From: Rickettsiales bacterium
GTDB lineage: Bacteria > Pseudomonadota > Alphaproteobacteria > Rickettsiales > UBA8987
Assembly: GCA_028282625.1 (NCBI GenBank)
Contig: JANQHP010000078.1
Span: forward strand, 1-17,353
DNA length: 17,353 bases
Reading direction: 5' to 3'
Below the pieces are notes generated by a model. It was not told where the DNA came from and did not search any database. It saw only the letters and a program-made list of their open reading frames with translations. Within the stretch, counting starts at the first letter, position 1, and every line of letters begins with the position of its first letter. Both the position numbers and the translations under genes were made by a program. Shown in pieces: positions 14,461 to 17,353 of this stretch.

Positions 14461-14880
14461 CTAGCGCGATGATGCACGCATGAAAGCTGGATGAGTCACT
14501 ACCGTCGCGGAAACAGCCACCTCCTCTTGTGCCTCTTCCATGGCAGAACTAGAGGGCACAGAGCGTTTTGGCTTGTGATGCACACGCCATTTGCAACCAC
14601 GAGCCATGGCTTCTTTGGCTTTCTTGCGCACATAATGTGGGGGCAAATTAGCAAGATGACACACTAGATCAAACTCTTCTGACACACCGGAAAGCCAGGC
14701 AATAGCCCGCGCTTTTTCTTTGCGCAACTCCATTTTAGCCGAGTTGCTACCGGCATCCATTAACGCCTGCGTAATCACCGCACGCCACAAAGAGGTTTCC
14801 GACGTCATACATGCGTTAGAACAAATCTGTTCCTCTGCTGCCACTTCCAATGGAAGCGAACCCTCTACAACATAACCCAT
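14461..14880 (-). CDS. Alphaproteobacterial protein of unknown function (LWRAVI-WLSG type)
   Basis: 139 residues from the ATG at 14880, preceded by AAGGG; a TTG at 14886 is a minor alternative. The core is SLWRAVITQALMDAG, then ELRKEKARAIAWLSGVSEEF, then VCHLANLPPHYVRKKAKEAM, ending in GCKWR. The last block looks like a helix-turn-helix (VC-LA-LPPHYVR-KA). Small proteins with this layout are common in alphaproteobacterial genomes and some of their phages; none has a function I can name. The C-terminal 40 residues are low-complexity and rich in Ser, Glu, Ala and Val. It is divergent from gltX and is the first gene of a probable two-gene unit with 13906-14415. Confidence 0.72.
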   Translation of the reverse strand: MGYVVEGSLPLEVAAEEQICSNACMTSETSLWRAVITQALMDAGSNSAKMELRKEKARAIAWLSGVSEEFDLVCHLANLPPHYVRKKAKEAMARGCKWRVHHKPKRSVPSSSAMEEAQEEVAVSATVVTHPAFMRASSR

Positions 14881-14913
14881 GATCAACCCTTTCTCCTATA
14901 CGATAAGAAATGT

Positions 14914-14940
14914 ACTATAATAAAACGGTCGTAATCGCAA
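14914..14940 (-). promoter_or_regulatory. Possible promoter of the 14880-13906 unit
   Basis: Leftward TTGCGA (14940-14935), a short 15-base spacer and TATAGT (14919-14914), 33 bases before the start. The spacer is suboptimal. Confidence 0.35.
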
Positions 14941-14957
14941 CTTATTTTGTTACTTAG

Positions 14958-14976
14958 GGTTGATTGCACATCAACC
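14958..14976. promoter_or_regulatory. Palindrome in the divergent spacer, possible operator
   Basis: GGTTGAT-tgcac-ATCAACC is a perfect 7-bp inverted repeat with a 5-base centre, between the leftward unknown unit and gltX. A consensus TATAAT at 14991-14996 follows without a recognisable -35. Confidence 0.5.
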
Positions 14977-15094
14977 TTTGCTCCTATAGGTATAATGATT
15001 TTTCCGACTGCGGAAGGGATGAATGTGTCTTTTTTTGTGACAACTATACTCTGTGGGATAAAAAATCGCTTTTAGTCCTATATCAAAGGGATAA

Positions 15095-15123
15095 TTGTCT
15101 TTTGGATGAAACATCCTTATACT
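15095..15123 (+). promoter_or_regulatory. Candidate gltX promoter with palindromic spacer
   Basis: TTGTCT (15095-15100), 17 bases, TATACT (15118-15123), 36 bases before the gltX ATG. The spacer itself holds a perfect inverted repeat GGATG-aaa-CATCC (15104-15116), a place where a repressor could block or a MerR-type activator could twist the promoter; no such regulator is identified. Confidence 0.55.
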
Positions 15124-15159
15124 GTTTCCGTCTTGAATAACCAAAAAAACCCCTGAACT

Positions 15160-16536
15160 ATGGCACCTATTGTCACCCGCTTTGCACCCTCTCCCACCGG
15201 CTTTTTGCATATCGGTGGCGTACGCACGGCGCTGTTTAATTGGCTCTTTGCCAAACATCATGGTGGCACATATCTGCTGCGTGTGGAAGATACCGACCGT
15301 AAGCGTTCCACACCTGAGGCGGTAAACGCTATCATCCAAGGCCTAGAGTGGATAGGCCTAGAACCCGATGAAGCCCCCATCTTTCAATCCGAGCAGCAAG
15401 CACGTCATGCAGAAATCGCCCAGCAACTGGTGGATGAAGGCAAAGCCTATTATTGCTACTGCACTTCAGAAGAGCTTGCCGCCATGCGCGAGGAGGCAGA
15501 AAAGCAAGGCAAACCGACAGGCTACAACCGTATGTGGCGCGAAAGCACCGCCACGCCGCCCGCAGGCATCGCGCCAAGCGTCCGGATCAAAGCACCGCTT
15601 GAGGGCAGCGCTACCATCGCCGATGCCGTGCAAGGTGATGTGACCACGCCTTACGCGGATATGGATGATTTCGTGATTCTGCGCTCCGATGGCACGCCAA
15701 CTTACATGCTTTCGGTGGTGGTGGATGACCATGACATGGGCATCACCCACATTATCCGTGGGGATGACCACCTCACCAACGCGTTTCGCCAAAAGATTCT
15801 TTACGATGCGTTGGGCTGGCAAATGCCTATCTGTGCCCATATCCCTTTGATCCATGGCCCGGATGGTGCCAAACTTTCCAAGCGTCATGGCGCGCTGGGC
15901 ATTGAAGCCTACCGCGAGATGGGCTATTTGCCTGAGGCGCTACGCAATTACCTGGTGCGGCTTGGCTGGAGCCACGGGGATGCGGAACTCTTCACCACCG
16001 AGCAAGCCATTGCTTGGTTTGGGCTGGAAGCCATTGGCAAAGCGCCTTCGCGTATCGACTTTGACAAAATGCAGCATACCAATGCGCACTACATCCAGCA
16101 GATGGACGATGCAGAACTTGCCATGCAACTGATGCCCTTTTTGCCAGGCGAGGCCGCGTCCAAGCAAGAAGAACTCACGTGCGGTATGGCGATGCTAAAA
16201 ACCCGTGCCACCACGCTCAAGGAATTGGCAAAGCAAGCCGCCTTTTTGCTTGGGCCTGTGATGCCGGAAGATGATAAGTCTGCTTCACTCCTAAAAGAAG
16301 GCACACCACATCTTCAAGCTTTGCTCCCGCTGCTGCAAGCCATCAACCCTTGGGAAAAGGAAGCTCTTTCAGCCCAGATCAAAGACTATGTGAGCGTGCA
16401 TGCACTTTCCTTTGCCAAGGTCGGCATGCCGCTACGCGTAGCGCTCGCCGGCAGCACAAAGGCACCGGGTGTCAATGACATCATGGCAGCACTTGGCAAG
16501 GAAGAAACCCTGCAGCGTTTGCAGGCATCTCTCTAA
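15160..16536 (+). CDS. gltX: Glutamyl-tRNA synthetase
   Basis: Class I aminoacyl-tRNA synthetase that charges tRNA-Glu, and often tRNA-Gln in alphaproteobacteria, for amidation by GatCAB. 458 residues is normal. The nucleotide-binding signature is FAPSPTGFLHIGG (8-20, with HIGG as the HIGH motif), RVEDTDRKRS follows at 41-50, and the second signature is KLSKR (238-242). The CYC at 99-101 resembles half of the zinc site of some GluRS. The C-terminal anticodon-binding domain is helical and complete. Alphaproteobacteria commonly carry two gltX copies, and which one this is cannot be told from the window. def follows 13 bases downstream, so the two form an operon. The start has no strong ribosome site. 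Confidence 0.96.
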   Translation: MAPIVTRFAPSPTGFLHIGGVRTALFNWLFAKHHGGTYLLRVEDTDRKRSTPEAVNAIIQGLEWIGLEPDEAPIFQSEQQARHAEIAQQLVDEGKAYYCYCTSEELAAMREEAEKQGKPTGYNRMWRESTATPPAGIAPSVRIKAPLEGSATIADAVQGDVTTPYADMDDFVILRSDGTPTYMLSVVVDDHDMGITHIIRGDDHLTNAFRQKILYDALGWQMPICAHIPLIHGPDGAKLSKRHGALGIEAYREMGYLPEALRNYLVRLGWSHGDAELFTTEQAIAWFGLEAIGKAPSRIDFDKMQHTNAHYIQQMDDAELAMQLMPFLPGEAASKQEELTCGMAMLKTRATTLKELAKQAAFLLGPVMPEDDKSASLLKEGTPHLQALLPLLQAINPWEKEALSAQIKDYVSVHALSFAKVGMPLRVALAGSTKAPGVNDIMAALGKEETLQRLQASL

Positions 16537-16549
16537 AAGGAATATCACC

Positions 16550-17089
16550 ATGACCGTTCTTCCTCTCGTTGTGGCGCCTGATCCTAGGCTGAACCAAAAA
16601 TCAGCGCCTGTGGAAAAGGTGGATGATAGCATCCGCGCGCTGGTGCAAGACATGCTCGAGACCATGTATGCCTCCAATGGCATTGGCCTAGCCGCCGTGC
16701 AGGTGGGTGTGCACAAGCGGATTTTGGTGATGGATGTGGAGCATGGCTCGGACCGTTACCCGGATACAGAGGCAAGCGAAGGCAAAAGCACACCGCTGGT
16801 GCTGATTAACCCGGAAATCGTGGAAAGCTCGGCGGAGCAGAATGTCTATGAAGAAGGTTGCCTCTCCTTCCCTGGGCAATATGCCAAGGTGGAGCGGCCC
16901 AAAAGAGTGACGGTGCGCTACCTGGATACGCAAGGCAAAGAGCAGCATTTGCACGCCGATGGCCTGCTTGCCACTTGCGTGCAGCACGAGATGGACCACT
17001 TAAACGGCGTGGTGTTTGTGGACCATATATCCCAGCTTAAGCGCGGCATGCTTATGCGCAAACTGGCCAAGCAGCAGCGCAAAAGTTAG
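16550..17089 (+). CDS. def: Peptide deformylase
   Basis: Removes the formyl group from the N-terminal methionine of new proteins, in the cytoplasm. 179 residues from the ATG at 16550, which has AAAGG nine bases upstream. All three motifs are intact: GIGLAAVQ (44-51), EGCLS (102-106) with the metal-ligand cysteine, and HEMDH (146-150) with the two histidines and catalytic glutamate. A longer-than-usual loop, HGSDRYPDTEASEGKST, lies at about 65-81 between motifs 1 and 2. The usual partner fmt is not present downstream: no rightward gene follows in the remaining 264 bases. The deformylase and the initiator tRNA at 8759 act in the same pathway but are not linked here. Confidence 0.96.
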   Translation: MTVLPLVVAPDPRLNQKSAPVEKVDDSIRALVQDMLETMYASNGIGLAAVQVGVHKRILVMDVEHGSDRYPDTEASEGKSTPLVLINPEIVESSAEQNVYEEGCLSFPGQYAKVERPKRVTVRYLDTQGKEQHLHADGLLATCVQHEMDHLNGVVFVDHISQLKRGMLMRKLAKQQRKS

Positions 17090-17180
17090 GGTTTAGGGGT
17101 GGGAGTTTAGTGTTTAGTTAGAAGTTCCAAGCTGTAGATTACAAGCGCTTCATGCTCTGTCATCCCGTGTCTCCTTTATC

Positions 17181-17204
17181 CCCTCTCCCCTCCGGGGGAG
17201 AGGG
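17181..17204. repeat. GC-rich palindrome, dispersed-repeat type
   Basis: CCCTCTCCCC and GGGGAGAGGG form a perfect 10-bp stem with a TCCG loop, followed by TTAGGGTGAGGGGG. This wording is familiar as an intergenic repeat scattered through many bacterial genomes. It lacks a T run, but could still stop transcription from def. Confidence 0.7.
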
Positions 17205-17253
17205 TTAGGGTGAGGGGGTGTACTCTTTATTCAAGCAGAGGCCCTTAAATACC

Positions 17254-17290
17254 CAAAAACGTTAAACCGGACCCACAATGTGGGCCCGGT
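17254..17290 (-). terminator. Terminator of a leftward gene entering from the right edge
   Basis: ACCGG-CCCAC (17266-17276) pairs with GTGGG-CCGGT (17280-17290) around an AAT loop, with one A-C mismatch. Read leftward the hairpin is followed by TTAACGTTTTT, a reasonable T-rich tail. Confidence 0.65.
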
Positions 17291-17314
17291 CTGGGTTCAT
17301 CTTGGCGTGATGGC

Positions 17315-17353
17315 TCACTCATTCAGGAGGGTAGCCTCTGTCTTTGTAATAAA
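17315..17353 (-). CDS. Possible C-terminal end of a leftward gene
   Basis: Read leftward from the edge, one frame gives FITKTEATLLNE and then TGA at 17317-17315, 25 bases before the terminator hairpin at 17290. The terminator position supports this as a gene end, but twelve codons are too few to name a family or to rule out chance. Confidence 0.35.
   Translation of the reverse strand, partial: FITKTEATLLNE

Noticed and set aside
14971..15339. 122-residue leftward frame across the gltX start and its promoter
   Set aside because: It covers the conserved N-terminus of gltX and a promoter region, and the translation shows no domain pattern. The divergent unit already starts at 14880.
17181..17204. 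Rho-independent terminator of def
   Set aside because: The stem is strong, but no T run follows on either strand; the wording matches a dispersed GC-rich repeat better.

Overview
The window looks like a stretch of an alphaproteobacterial chromosome of moderate GC. The evidence is a 289-residue RpoH with the RpoH-specific box, mitochondrial-like NuoD and NuoE, an initiator tRNA with a C1-A72 mismatch, and a run of housekeeping genes (rluD-like, rpoH, queH, nuoE, nuoD, glpX, a 5-formyltetrahydrofolate cyclo-ligase gene, xseB, secA, gltX, def). The exact order cannot be assigned from the sequence alone. No transposase, integrase or CRISPR array is visible.

Layout. 1-1638 (+): the end of an RluD-type pseudouridine synthase gene, then rpoH with its own promoter. 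1747-2555: a divergent regulator pair, a ribbon-helix-helix protein (-) and an XRE-family helix-turn-helix protein (+), across an AT-rich spacer. 2577-8022 (-): queH, nuoE, a small membrane protein, three paralogous lipoprotein genes and nuoD, interrupted at 5539-6048 by an unrelated acidic ORF on the + strand. 8226-8648 (+): a small phage-like membrane protein. 8759-8835 (-): initiator tRNA-Met with repeat-like debris beside it. 9080-13798 (-): secA, xseB, fau and glpX, all transcribed leftward. 13906-14880 (-): two alphaproteobacterial-type genes of unknown function. 15160-17089 (+): gltX-def. 17090-17353: a GC-rich palindrome and a terminator serving a leftward gene whose last codons lie at the window edge.

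The most unusual region is 3900-6900. nuoD and nuoE, normally close neighbours in complex I operons, are split by a family of three paralogous lipoproteins that share an LPPQ-W motif and four cysteines beyond the lipobox. A second copy of the last codons of nuoD lies about 760 bp downstream of the real ones, on the far side of the AT-rich third lipoprotein gene. The three differences in the shared codons are all synonymous. This looks like the scar of an insertion or tandem duplication at the 3' end of nuoD.

Most housekeeping calls rest on clear family motifs. The functions of the lipoproteins, the acidic ORF, the small membrane proteins and the 13906-14880 pair are unknown. Promoter and terminator calls were made by eye and are tentative.
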